Source: Halobacterium zhouii (lineage in GTDB: Archaea > Halobacteriota > Halobacteria > Halobacteriales > Halobacteriaceae). Taken from it: a stretch of DNA of 64,000 nt. The DNA lies in contig NZ_CP089593.1 of assembly GCF_021249405.1 (NCBI RefSeq), positions 682,001 through 746,000 on the forward strand, read 5' to 3'. A model generated the notes under the pieces. It was not told the DNA's origin, did not search any database, and saw nothing but the letters and a program-made list of their open reading frames with translations. A program made the position numbers and the translations under genes. Shown piece by piece: positions 51,986-60,096 of the stretch (position 1 is its first letter; each line of letters begins with the position of its first letter).

Positions 51986-52966
51986 ATGACCACCCACCGC
52001 GAGCCACTCGACTCGGTGCTCGACACCGTCGGCGAGACGCCGCTCGTTCGCGTCCACGGCGCCCCCGAGGACGTCCCCGTGTACGCGAAACTGGAGTCGT
52101 TCAACCCCGGCGCGAGCGTGAAAGACCGCATCGGCGCGTACATGCTCGAAGCGATGCTCGACTCCGGGGAACTCCCCGAGGGCGGCACCGTCATCGAACC
52201 GACGGCGGGCAACACCGGCATCGGATTCGCCGTCGCCGCCGGCCAACTCGACGTCGACGCGGTGTTCGTGGTCCCCGAGCGATTCAGCGTCGAGAAGCAG
52301 ACGCTGATGGACGCACTCGGCGCGGACGTCATCAACACGCCCACAGAGGACGGCATGGGCGGCGCCATCGAGCGCGCCCACGAACTCGCCGAGGAACTCG
52401 ACGACGCCGTCGTCCCCCAGCAGTTCTCCAATCCGCTGAACACGGAGGCCCACTACGAACTCACCGGCCCCGAGATTCACGACGCACTCGACGGCGAGGT
52501 CGGCGCGATGGTCGCGGGGTGTGGCACCGCCGGGACGCTGATGGGTACCGCCGGCTACCTCCGTGAGCACAACCCCGACACCCACGTCGTCGCCGTCGAA
52601 CCCACGGGGTCGCTGTACGCCACCACGAAGGGACGGGACGTCGATGAAGCCGAGTACAAGACCGAGGGCATCGGTACGCACGACCCCTCGACGAACGAAC
52701 TGTTCGACCCCGAGTTCGTCGACGACGTCGTACAGATATCCGACCGCGACACGCACGCCGAACTCCAGCGACTCGCCCGCGAGGAGGGACACCTCGTCGG
52801 CTCCAGTTCCGCCGCCAACAGCCTCGCCGCCATCGACGTCGCGGAAGCCATCGCCGCCGGCGAGGTCGACGCGCCCCACGACTCCGTCGTCACCGTGTTC
52901 CCGGACTCCAGCGAGCGCTACCTGTCGAAGGGCATCTACGGCGACTACGAGGAGTGGGAGGGCTGA
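51986..52966 (+). CDS. cysK: cysteine synthase (O-acetylserine sulfhydrylase family)
   Basis: A 326-residue fold-type II PLP enzyme. K46 in NPGASVKDRIG binds PLP, PTAGNTGIG is the substrate loop, and GCGTAGTLMG binds the PLP phosphate. It would make cysteine from O-acetylserine (or O-phosphoserine or cystathionine, which the motifs do not separate). A 27-base gap follows the coiled-coil gene. Confidence 0.87.
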   Translation: MTTHREPLDSVLDTVGETPLVRVHGAPEDVPVYAKLESFNPGASVKDRIGAYMLEAMLDSGELPEGGTVIEPTAGNTGIGFAVAAGQLDVDAVFVVPERFSVEKQTLMDALGADVINTPTEDGMGGAIERAHELAEELDDAVVPQQFSNPLNTEAHYELTGPEIHDALDGEVGAMVAGCGTAGTLMGTAGYLREHNPDTHVVAVEPTGSLYATTKGRDVDEAEYKTEGIGTHDPSTNELFDPEFVDDVVQISDRDTHAELQRLAREEGHLVGSSSAANSLAAIDVAEAIAAGEVDAPHDSVVTVFPDSSERYLSKGIYGDYEEWEG

Positions 52967-53027
52967 ACGACGCCGTCTGGCGGCCGCGTTCGACGAACCG
53001 CGCCTTCAGCCGGTTGCACTCTACGAA

Positions 53028-53438
53028 CTACGCTTTCAGCCGGCCGTGTTCGACCTTCATGCACTTGTCCTGAACGACGCGCAACCCCGCGTCCGTCGCT
53101 TTCTTCGCCGCGTTGTCGTCGCGGATGCCGAGTTGCGTCCAGACCACCTGCACGTCGTCGCGCTCGACGGCCTGGTCGACGATGCCCGCGACCTCCTCGC
53201 TCGGGCGGAACACGTCCACGACGTCGACCTGCTCCTCGACGTCGGCGAGCGAATCGTAGGCCGTCTGGCCGAATATCTCCTCAGCGTACGGGTTCACGGG
53301 GATCACCTCGTAGCCGTGTTCGCGGAGATACGCTGGAATCTCGTGGGCGTCCTTCCCGGCCGTCGTCGAACACCCGACGACGGCGATGCGGTCGTGCTCC
53401 AGGACCTCCGTAATCGCCTCGTCTGACTCGACTGTCAT
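53028..53438 (-). CDS. CoA-binding domain protein (YccU family)
   Basis: A 136-residue single Rossmann domain. The opening IAVVGCSTTAGKDAHEIPAYLREHGYEVIPVNP is the signature of CoA-binding proteins of the YccU/succinyl-CoA synthetase alpha-like group; the later VWTQLGIRDDNAAKKATDAG segment is equally typical. The start is ATG 53438 (MTVESDEA). Role unknown. Convergent with cysK. Confidence 0.88.
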   Translation of the reverse strand: MTVESDEAITEVLEHDRIAVVGCSTTAGKDAHEIPAYLREHGYEVIPVNPYAEEIFGQTAYDSLADVEEQVDVVDVFRPSEEVAGIVDQAVERDDVQVVWTQLGIRDDNAAKKATDAGLRVVQDKCMKVEHGRLKA

Positions 53439-53507
53439 ACCACCACCTACGTCGTGCGCGTCGAAAAGTCCACAGGTCCTCACACAGCCCTTACGACCAC
53501 CGCCGAG

Positions 53508-54152
53508 TTACAGATCACGCCACTGCGTGCCGCCGCCCACGCCGACCACGCGAGCCTCGAACCCGTCATCGTCGCGCTCGCGAACTCGAACGACGCCGTC
53601 GAACAGTTGCTTGAGCGTGCTCACGGTCTGCTCGTCGTGGGCGCTCGCGTCGACGACGAACGTACCCAGTGCGTCCGAACTCTGCACGCGACCCGTGAAC
53701 ACGTGGAGGAACCGGAACACCGTCTGGAGGTCCGAGTACATCAACAACGTCGACAGCGAATGCAGGAGAATCCGGTTCTTCGTGAATCCGCGCTCCTTGT
53801 ACAGCACGCGCAGGAGCTCCGACAGCTCGATCCCGATTCCCGTAAGGTCCACGGGCGAGGACGCGTACCGGACCAGGTCGGCGTCGATACTGCTCCCCAT
53901 CCCCTGCTGTTTCGTCACGCAGTCCACGACGCCGACCGCGGAGTCCGCCCCCTCGACGCGCTCGAACTCCTCGAGCACGCGGTCGGCTCCATCCTTCGTC
54001 GACACCACGATGGCGCCCTCCCCGTTCCGAACGCCCGAACCGAGGATGTCGAACCCTAGCTGTCGCTTCCCGCTCATCGGCGGCCCTTCCACGAGGACGT
54101 TCGTCCCCGCGTCGACCGCCACGTCCGAGAAGGTCGCTCCGAGTTCGTACAT
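53508..54152 (-). CDS. RecA/KaiC-like ATPase of the haloarchaeal GvpD/Rad55 type
   Basis: A 214-residue protein with a P-loop GPPMSGKR at residues 23-30 and a KaiC-like continuation (LGFDILGSGVRNGEGAIVVSTKDGADRVL). The Walker B region is near RILLHSLSTLLMYSD and lacks a clear second acidic residue, so ATP hydrolysis may be weak. Haloarchaea have many such small RecA-fold proteins of unknown role, some paired with signalling genes. No partner is evident here. Confidence 0.78.
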   Translation of the reverse strand: MYELGATFSDVAVDAGTNVLVEGPPMSGKRQLGFDILGSGVRNGEGAIVVSTKDGADRVLEEFERVEGADSAVGVVDCVTKQQGMGSSIDADLVRYASSPVDLTGIGIELSELLRVLYKERGFTKNRILLHSLSTLLMYSDLQTVFRFLHVFTGRVQSSDALGTFVVDASAHDEQTVSTLKQLFDGVVRVRERDDDGFEARVVGVGGGTQWRDL

Positions 54153-54261
54153 ATCCCTAGCCTACACCTCCCTTTCGCGGCGCGGCCCCTTCGTTCACGT
54201 CCCGTCGTCCCCCGCGCTCATCTGCCCGGAAGATATGCTGAATTACTTATATTCCTTTTGA

Positions 54262-55110
54262 TTACAGCTTTGCGTTCGGCACGACCCGGCCCACCAGGAA
54301 CGCGAGAGCAGCCAGAAACATCCCCAGTTTGAGCAGTCGCTGGCCGGACGCCGGGTTCTCGAAACTCCGGTACGCTGCCACGATCATCACCGCATCCGCC
54401 GGTACGACCGCCACGAGATACCAGACGCCGAACGTCCCGAGTGCGTACGGAAGTGGGCTCGCCCCAACCGCAACGACGAGAGACACGGTCCCGACCCATA
54501 GCGCGCGTTGCTCCCCGACTGCGATCGGGAGGGTGTTCAACCCCTCCGCACGGTCGCCCGCCACGTCCTCGACGTCCTTGATCACTTCGCGCGTGAACGT
54601 CGAGAGCGCAGCGAGCGCAGCGAGCACGCCGCCAGCGACGGGGCGACCGACCGCCGCAGCCCCGAACAGGAACGTACTCCCGCCCAAGTACGCGACCAGC
54701 GCGTTGCCGGCGCCCGGCAGGCCCTTGAAGTAGTTCGTGTACGCGACCAGTCCGGTCAGGTTCACCGCCGCGATGGCGAGCGCGAGCGGCGGTAACAGGA
54801 CCGAGAGGACGACCGCCCCGGCGAACAGCACCGCGCTGAACGCGAGCGAACCTCGAGCGGACACGGCTCCACGGGGGATCGGGCGCTCCGGATCGTTGAT
54901 GCGGTCTATCTCCCGGTCGAAGTAATCGTTTATCGCCATCCCAGCAGCCGTCGCGAACCACGTCGCCCCTACCGCCGCCACCGTGGCCGTCGCGTGGTCG
55001 AACGCCCCACCAGCGACGAACGCACCGATGAACGTGAGACCGCCCGCAGCGAGCGTGTTGACCGGACGCGTGAGTTCGACCATCCCACGCGCCGACGCGA
55101 CGACGTTCAT
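54262..55110 (-). CDS. geranylgeranylglycerol-phosphate geranylgeranyltransferase (UbiA family)
   Basis: A 282-residue polytopic membrane enzyme, about eight helices. It contains the UbiA metal motif NDYFDREID (residues 61-69) and the second Asp-rich motif in REVIKDVEDVAGD. In archaea this enzyme, DGGGP synthase, adds the second geranylgeranyl chain to glycerol-1-phosphate. ATG 55110 (MNVVASARG). The two GGR-like flavoproteins elsewhere in the window act later in the same lipid pathway. Confidence 0.9.
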   Translation of the reverse strand: MNVVASARGMVELTRPVNTLAAGGLTFIGAFVAGGAFDHATATVAAVGATWFATAAGMAINDYFDREIDRINDPERPIPRGAVSARGSLAFSAVLFAGAVVLSVLLPPLALAIAAVNLTGLVAYTNYFKGLPGAGNALVAYLGGSTFLFGAAAVGRPVAGGVLAALAALSTFTREVIKDVEDVAGDRAEGLNTLPIAVGEQRALWVGTVSLVVAVGASPLPYALGTFGVWYLVAVVPADAVMIVAAYRSFENPASGQRLLKLGMFLAALAFLVGRVVPNAKL

Positions 55111-55235
55111 GGACCGAGTACGCGAGTCGCCGCCCATAAAGGAGGCGGAACGCCGACCACGGCGTACTCGTGACGTTTCAGTGACTGCTCGGAAACCACG
55201 GAGTTTAAAGCCAACCTGCGTGTACGAACAAATGC

Positions 55236-55310
55236 GGGCGCTTAGCTCAGCTTGGACAGAGTACCTGGCTTCGGACCAGGCTGTCGCGGGTTCAAATCCT
55301 GCAGCGCCCA
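55236..55310 (+). tRNA. tRNA-Arg (anticodon TCG)
   Basis: A 75-base cloverleaf without encoded CCA. Acceptor stem GGGCGCT pairs with AGCGCCC (55103-type discriminator A at 55310). The anticodon stem CCTGG/CCAGG (55264-55268, 55276-55280) encloses CTTCGGA, giving anticodon TCG, which decodes CGA. The T-arm GCGGG-TTCAAAT-CCTGC is complete. A BoxA-like GTTTAAAG lies about 35 bases before the 5' end. Everything to its right in the window has accessory character, so its 3' half is a likely integration site. Confidence 0.95.
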
Positions 55311-55492
55311 TACGGTCCCCCCACGAATCGGGGCAACCACGGATTGACCGGTAACGGCGCTGTTTCCCCCCAAAACGCCGTAATCGCTAATCCGGATTTG
55401 CTCCTTATCTCCGGGTACAAACGGGCCACCACCCGCGGACCCGCGCCGTCGGGTCGTTCTCCGCGCCAACCCACCGAATCGAGGTGGTCGGC

Positions 55493-55696
55493 GTGAGCCT
55501 GACGACGGACACCTACGCCCGTGGGCGTCGCGTCCACACCCTCACCGCGTGTCCATGCGGATTCATCTTCTCCGCCAGTGAACCGCGCTGGAAGCACCTT
55601 CTCGACGAACACAAGCCGGAGGACTTCGGTTTGAGTCCGCTCGGGGAGATTCCCGACGGCCACGACCGCCCGCTATACCGGGGTGAGACGGCGTGA
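55493..55696 (+). CDS. small CxC/H-type putative zinc protein
   Basis: A 67-residue product starting at GTG 55493 (another GTG at 55484 is in frame). The segment ACPCGFIFSASEPRWKHLLDEH resembles a C2H2-like zinc site with spacing CXC...HX4H; metal binding is inference. Its stop overlaps the next GTG (GTGA). First gene of a five-gene operon in which every junction overlaps by four bases. Confidence 0.65.
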   Translation: MSLTTDTYARGRRVHTLTACPCGFIFSASEPRWKHLLDEHKPEDFGLSPLGEIPDGHDRPLYRGETA

Positions 55697-55893
55697 CTGA
55701 CGACGCCGAGACGCCCGCCGTGGACGCCGTCGAACGCGCGAAAGACGCGCACACGCACCTTTTGGGCCTTGCCACCGCCGCCGCGCGGCGCGATGCCCAG
55801 GCCGTCCAAGAGCACGCCGACGCGCTCCGCGACGCCGCCGACGACGTCCAGGCGCTCGTTCAGGACGACGCCGACGCGGAGGGATCCGCGTGA
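55693..55893 (+). CDS. small acidic helical protein
   Basis: A 66-residue Ala/Asp-rich protein, predicted to be one or two helices (VERAKDAHTHLLGLATAAARRDAQAVQEHADALRDAADDVQALV). It starts at GTG 55693 and ends overlapping the next GTG by four bases. I recognise no family; the constrained overlaps on both sides support it being expressed. Confidence 0.65.
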   Translation: MTDDAETPAVDAVERAKDAHTHLLGLATAAARRDAQAVQEHADALRDAADDVQALVQDDADAEGSA

Positions 55894-56234
55894 GCCTCGA
55901 AGCCTACGGCGTCGAGACGCCCGACGTCGTCCGCGAACCCGCCGACGACCGCCACGACACCGACCTGAAAGCGTGTCCCGAGTGCGGGACCGTCGTCGGG
56001 GAGCCGAACACCCTGAAACTCGACGCGCCCGACGTCGTGGACGACGTCGAGATTGACACCCTCGTCACGCGAGCGCGCAAATGCGACCGGCACGCCTACG
56101 ACGTCCTTCTACCCGTCCGCGTCCGCCGTGGCGCGCCGTCCCTGGGCCGCTCCTGGACCACCGTCCGCGTCCGGCTCGCGGACCAACGCGTCCGCCCCGT
56201 CGCCGTCCCCAAATCCCAGGTGACGCGCCAATGA
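55890..56234 (+). CDS. unrecognised protein with a CxxC motif
   Basis: A 114-residue product starting at GTG 55890. A CPEC pair (residues about 29-32) and a later Cys-His (CDRHAYD) could form a zinc site; the C-terminal 40 residues are basic (VRRGAPSLGRSWTTVRVRL). Its stop overlaps the ATG of the next gene. Nothing identifies the role. Confidence 0.65.
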   Translation: MSLEAYGVETPDVVREPADDRHDTDLKACPECGTVVGEPNTLKLDAPDVVDDVEIDTLVTRARKCDRHAYDVLLPVRVRRGAPSLGRSWTTVRVRLADQRVRPVAVPKSQVTRQ

Positions 56235-57202
56235 GCGCCGACGACGCGCCCGCGACGCCGTCCGACGCCGCCGACCTCCAGGACGCCCAGGACACCGTCA
56301 CCGGGACCGTCCAGGCCACCTATCCGCGCCCCCGCGCACACGGGGCCGCCGTCGGCAACGTCCTGAACGACCTCGCGCCCAGCGAACGCGCGAACGCCCC
56401 CCAGGACCGGAGCACGCTGTATCAAACCGCCGTGGATTACTGGATGAACCACGTCCAGGACGCCGACGCCGAACCCTACATAGCCGTCCCCGACTTCTCG
56501 GCGTCGTGGCTCCCCGACGACGGAAAACAGTACGCGCTCGTCACCAAGTCCTCCCGCTGGAAAGCCGGCGTCGGCCACGGAGACGACTATACGGCGTTCT
56601 ACGAACAGCACTTGATGCTCCGCCGGGTCCAGGAGGACGACGACGGGGAGCGCGAGCTGTCGAAAGGCCCGCTCGCCCTCCACGTCGAGATAATGCCCCA
56701 GTACGCCGACCTGGTTTACGCCTCCGGGGACCCGCTCCAGTATCCCGACGAGTACGGGGAGGGAACCCGCGTCGTCGCGTGGACCACCTGGGCCGACTCC
56801 GGGGAGGCCGTCGAAACGCGCGCCTACGACGCTATCCGCGCCGTCTACGGAGCCGACGCCCTGGACGTCGCCCGCGACCGGAACGACGACGCCCGTCGGA
56901 TCCAGAAAGCCGAGGCACACATCCGGTTTGCCCAGCCCGAGAAAAACGCCGTCGTGGACGCCGTCGAACAGTCCCAGCGACTCATAGACTACGGCGGCCA
57001 GTCCGAGATAGACGCGTATCAGAACCGCGTACAAGCCGGGTGGCAAGAGGCCCGCGTTGAATCCGACCGCTGGAAACTCCTGGGGTTCGACGCCCAGCCA
57101 TACAGTACCGAGTTGAAGGTCTATCAGCCCAGGACTGGCACAAACGCCCGTTATCGGACTGTTTCGCGCATCCGAAACTCGAAGCCTCCTTTAGCGGAGT
57201 GA
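56231..57202 (+). CDS. unrecognised 323-residue protein of the tRNA-adjacent operon
   Basis: The largest product of the operon. Features: an N-terminal acidic tail, AVDYWMNHVQ, an aromatic segment (IAVPDFSASWLPDDGKQYALVTKSSRWKAGVGHGDDYTAFYEQH), HVEIMPQYADLVYASGDPLQYPDEYGEGTRVVAWTTW, and a helical C-terminal half rich in Asp and Arg. Similar proteins occur, as far as I recall, on haloarchaeal plasmids and in proviruses, without known function. It overlaps both neighbours by four bases. Confidence 0.7.
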   Translation: MSADDAPATPSDAADLQDAQDTVTGTVQATYPRPRAHGAAVGNVLNDLAPSERANAPQDRSTLYQTAVDYWMNHVQDADAEPYIAVPDFSASWLPDDGKQYALVTKSSRWKAGVGHGDDYTAFYEQHLMLRRVQEDDDGERELSKGPLALHVEIMPQYADLVYASGDPLQYPDEYGEGTRVVAWTTWADSGEAVETRAYDAIRAVYGADALDVARDRNDDARRIQKAEAHIRFAQPEKNAVVDAVEQSQRLIDYGGQSEIDAYQNRVQAGWQEARVESDRWKLLGFDAQPYSTELKVYQPRTGTNARYRTVSRIRNSKPPLAE

Positions 57203-57990
57203 ACCAGGGCCGGCTCCCCCACGTCACCGAGTGGGACGACGTCCTGGACCACCTCCGGGACGTCGTCGCCACGCACGCGCATTGGGCCGGCGTCGAACGC
57301 GCCGACCTCGTCGCGGACGACTTTTTCGAGGGACCCGGCGCGGACGCCTACGAGTACGAGCGCCCCACGGGTCGCCGCAAAATGCTCCGCCAGGAGTACG
57401 AGGACCGCGCCACCGACGTCTACCGCGAAGCCCTCAAAGAGTCCACCACCGCTGTCTACGACCTCCTGGACGTCGTCGCCCAGGAGCACGGCGCGACGTA
57501 TGACCTCCTGGAGCGAAAGACCGGACTCGCGCGCTCCACGGTCCGCTACCACGTCGCCCGGCTCGCGGACGCGGGCGTCCTGGAGCGAATCGGGAACCCC
57601 GTGCTCGTCGTCTACGATAGCGAAGCCCTCCACGACAAAGCCCGCGACGTCCTCCGGAAAGTCAACCCCGACGACACCCCGGAGGACCGCGACGAGCGCG
57701 CCGACGAGCGCCGCGAGCGCCGCGAGCGCGACCGCCAGGCCGACGCCGACCCGGACGCCGCCGACGACGACGCCGCCGCCCAAGACGCCGACGACGACGC
57801 CGCCGCCCAAGACGCCGACGACGACGCCGCCGCCCAAGACGCCGACGAGCGGAGCACCTGGCGCTACCTGGACGACTGGAGCGGGACGCCCCAAATGCTG
57901 ATTGACGAGATAGTCCGCGACGAACGCACGGAGCGAGACGTCCGCGTTCGCGTTCTGGAGGACGCCGACGACGGCCCGCCACCCACGTAG
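57199..57990 (+). CDS. winged-helix protein with acidic tandem repeats
   Basis: A 263-residue product from GTG 57199. A winged-helix domain is clear at about residues 85-135 (AVYDLLDVVAQEHGATYDLLERKTGLARSTVRYHVARLADAGVLERI). It is followed by a charged helix (DERADERRERRERDRQ) and three exact DDDAAAQDA-type nonapeptides coded by 27-bp tandem repeats (57763-57843). The C-terminus has DDWSGTPQMLIDEIV. Probably the DNA-binding component of the operon, a regulator or a replication-associated protein. Confidence 0.75.
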   Translation: MNQGRLPHVTEWDDVLDHLRDVVATHAHWAGVERADLVADDFFEGPGADAYEYERPTGRRKMLRQEYEDRATDVYREALKESTTAVYDLLDVVAQEHGATYDLLERKTGLARSTVRYHVARLADAGVLERIGNPVLVVYDSEALHDKARDVLRKVNPDDTPEDRDERADERRERRERDRQADADPDAADDDAAAQDADDDAAAQDADDDAAAQDADERSTWRYLDDWSGTPQMLIDEIVRDERTERDVRVRVLEDADDGPPPT

Positions 57991-58449
57991 CGACGTCTCG
58001 CCCCGTTCGTTCGCCCGCCGGATAGTGACGACGCCGCCCAGCGCGCGCTTTTTTCGCCGCCCATCCACTCACTCCCGCGCCCGACTCGTCGAAACACGAC
58101 ACTCGCGCAACACGTTCGCGCTCGTTTCACTTTCGCCCGGGTGTTAACGGCGGATTCGCGCCTGTTTTTCGCCGGGTTCGCCGTCTCGACGCGCCCCGAG
58201 TACGCCTGCGTGACGCCCAGACGCCCCCGCGAACCGGGCCGTTCGCCGCCCGCGCCGTCCGCCCGGGTTGCCACATACCGCTACGGTAGTGCCCTAAGGG
58301 GGCGGGCCAAATGCGCGGCGCGCAAACGCGCGCCGCTTACCGTAACCACACCCACAACCGCCTACCGGATGCATTAGAAGCGTAAACTCCTGGTAATCGG
58401 CTAATTACACCAATCGGGAACCCGGCAATACGGCTTGCCAGGAATTCTT
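57991..58449. other. noncoding boundary with palindromes and a sharp GC change
   Basis: A 459-base gap with no credible gene. It is GC-rich to about 58350 and AT-richer after it. Structures: TACCGCTACGGTA (about 58276-58288), a perfect 9-bp stem GCGGCGCGC/GCGCGCCGC around AAAC (58315-58336), and TTACCGTAACC directly after it. The region follows the operon end and could hold its terminator, an origin-like element or a recombination junction; the sequence does not decide. Confidence 0.5.
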
Positions 58450-58713
58450 ATGGGGCATTCATTTTATGAAATCCCACGCAACACCACGACTATGCTCCAC
58501 TCTTTCGAGTCGGCAAAACAGATTCTCTGGGGTTACGTTAGCTGGGTGATCGTCACACTCACGCTTTGGTTTGTGTTGTCACAAATCTCGGCACTTGGGC
58601 TAGACAGCGGTTGGAACAGCTTTCTCTGGGGGACTTGGATTACGATTTCTGCACTGCTGGGAGTGCGGGACCTCCTTCACCTGAAAGAGCTATTCTCTTC
58701 CTCTTCTTTCTAA
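58450..58713 (+). CDS. small membrane protein
   Basis: An 87-residue product with two hydrophobic stretches (about residues 25-43, ILWGYVSWVIVTLTLWFVL, and 53-70). The C-terminus is LHLKELFSSSSF. It starts at ATG 58450, with ATG 58492 as an alternative. Codons are far AT-richer than in the core genes (ttt, tat, tta), marking foreign origin. No family recognised. Confidence 0.6.
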   Translation: MGHSFYEIPRNTTTMLHSFESAKQILWGYVSWVIVTLTLWFVLSQISALGLDSGWNSFLWGTWITISALLGVRDLLHLKELFSSSSF

Positions 58714-58861
58714 CCGGAGGAGTAGTAGTCGACATAAACAGTCGTCTCAGCCCATTCAAACGATATATTTCGCTATCGTGTGGCTATGGCCACAATTCCA
58801 AAACACTCCCTGCCGTCCCGCAGCTGCACCTGCAACCAGTCCCGAAGGGGCGCGCGAAAAA

Positions 58862-59572
58862 TCAGGTCGGGTTAAGCCTGAATTCGTCTCGAAAGGTCTC
58901 CTCTATGCTTCCCATCTCTGAATTCAGTCCTCGAGTCCATCTGTCGTCAGTAACTTTCCGGCCGGTCCCGAATTTCGCATGAGGACCAAATTGTACAATT
59001 GGATATTCGTCACCGTCTCTCTCATTCAGAAGTTTGCTGACGTTCTCATACTCGCCATTCTCCATTGGAACCCTCATTTCTATTTTCACCGTTTTCAGGT
59101 CACCAGGGCGGAATACACTCGGGCTGGAATCGGGGTATTCCTCAGTGGAATCGGCTAGAAACAGTTTGCTCTGCCCTGTGTCATGATTCTCAACCTCCAT
59201 ATCAACGTCCAGAGCAATGCCTGGGCCGGTATTCTCGATTTCATAAATGACCTCGTCCCCGTCTGTGTCTTTGCGACTGAACTCCAAGACCGGCTTGGAT
59301 TGTAGTTCCATCAACCGCGTCTGTGATTTCTGGTGTTCCGCCTGAGTGGCTGTATCTTCCGACATTCGCCAATAGAGAAACATCAATAAAGTAGTCAACA
59401 CCGCATTCACGAGTACCCCCATAACTTGGGGATCGGTGCTCTCGAAGAACGTCCATTTTGACATCCAAGCCGTGGCCGCTAATCCTCCTGCTCCCAACGC
59501 GATCACAGTAATCCCCATGAGCAGTGTTTTCCCGATTTTCTTCAGATTCAGATCTAAACACATCTTATTCAC
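58862..59572 (-). CDS. membrane-anchored protein of unknown function
   Basis: A 236-residue protein. Two membrane helices lie at about residues 13-37 and 48-68, after a short basic start (LNLKKIGK). The remainder is soluble and contains a beta-sandwich-like stretch (VIYEIENTGPGIALDVDMEVENHD, FRPGDLKTVKIEMRVPM). The layout recalls membrane-tethered sensors found in defence islands, but no family is claimed. AT-rich codon use. Alternative start at 59563. Confidence 0.65.
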   Translation of the reverse strand: MNKMCLDLNLKKIGKTLLMGITVIALGAGGLAATAWMSKWTFFESTDPQVMGVLVNAVLTTLLMFLYWRMSEDTATQAEHQKSQTRLMELQSKPVLEFSRKDTDGDEVIYEIENTGPGIALDVDMEVENHDTGQSKLFLADSTEEYPDSSPSVFRPGDLKTVKIEMRVPMENGEYENVSKLLNERDGDEYPIVQFGPHAKFGTGRKVTDDRWTRGLNSEMGSIEETFRDEFRLNPT

Positions 59573-59615
59573 GTGATAACCTTACCACCGATTAAATAAA
59601 ACCCCTGAATAGATT

Positions 59616-59873
59616 CTAATCAATTGCTACCGAGGCTTCGACATTGGACAGGTCGATTTCTATTTTTCTCGTGCTAATTTCTGCGGCGATCTCTCGCTTT
59701 ACTCGAGGAGAGATTTCCTCATGCTCCAATGCATCTTCCAAATTGTCCAAGAGAGAACCCACAACGTCACACGAGACGAGCACAGCCTTCGTCTTGTTGC
59801 AGTCCAAACGGTTCGCGGCCGCTTCTATCGTGTCCTTCCGGTGCTCGTAATCGCCGTCAGTCCGAATTCGCAT
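59616..59873 (-). CDS. small regulator-like protein (MRIRTDGDYE type)
   Basis: An 85-residue protein: MRIRTDGDYEHRKDTIEAAANRLDCNKTKAVLVSCDVVGSLLDNLEDALEHEEI, then KREIAAEIS and a short beta end. The N-terminal half looks like a ribbon-helix-helix or similar small DNA-binding domain, with TIEAAANRLDCNKTKAVLVSC as the helix pair. Proteins of this type are frequent on haloarchaeal plasmids (I believe as DUF7692). Its start lies 130 bases from a long perfect inverted repeat. Confidence 0.65.
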   Translation of the reverse strand: MRIRTDGDYEHRKDTIEAAANRLDCNKTKAVLVSCDVVGSLLDNLEDALEHEEISPRVKREIAAEISTRKIEIDLSNVEASVAID

Positions 59874-60002
59874 ATCCGACTCGTACACACGAACCCTGAA
59901 AACCGAATGAATTTGCCTCACTGGAACCCCAATTTCGGGGGAATCCCCCGATTTCCTATCACACGCGCGGTAAGTGAGCGGGCGCGTACGTACGACCAAG
60001 CG

Positions 60003-60044
60003 CGAATATGCACACGAGCAGGCGCGGTCTCGTGTGCATATTCG
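60003..60044. repeat. perfect 16-bp inverted repeat with a 10-base loop
   Basis: CGAATATGCACACGAG (60003-60018) and its exact complement CTCGTGTGCATATTCG (60029-60044) flank CAGGCGCGGT. It lies 53 bases after the GHKL ATPase stop and about 130 bases before the small regulator start, both read on the minus strand. It could be a terminator, a regulator-binding dyad or a recombination/replication element. A palindrome CGTACGTACG (59985-59994) sits just beside it. Confidence 0.85.
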
Positions 60045-60096
60045 GGAAACCGCTTCTCCGGACGCGAAACCCCATGGTGGTGAGACTAGAAGTAGG

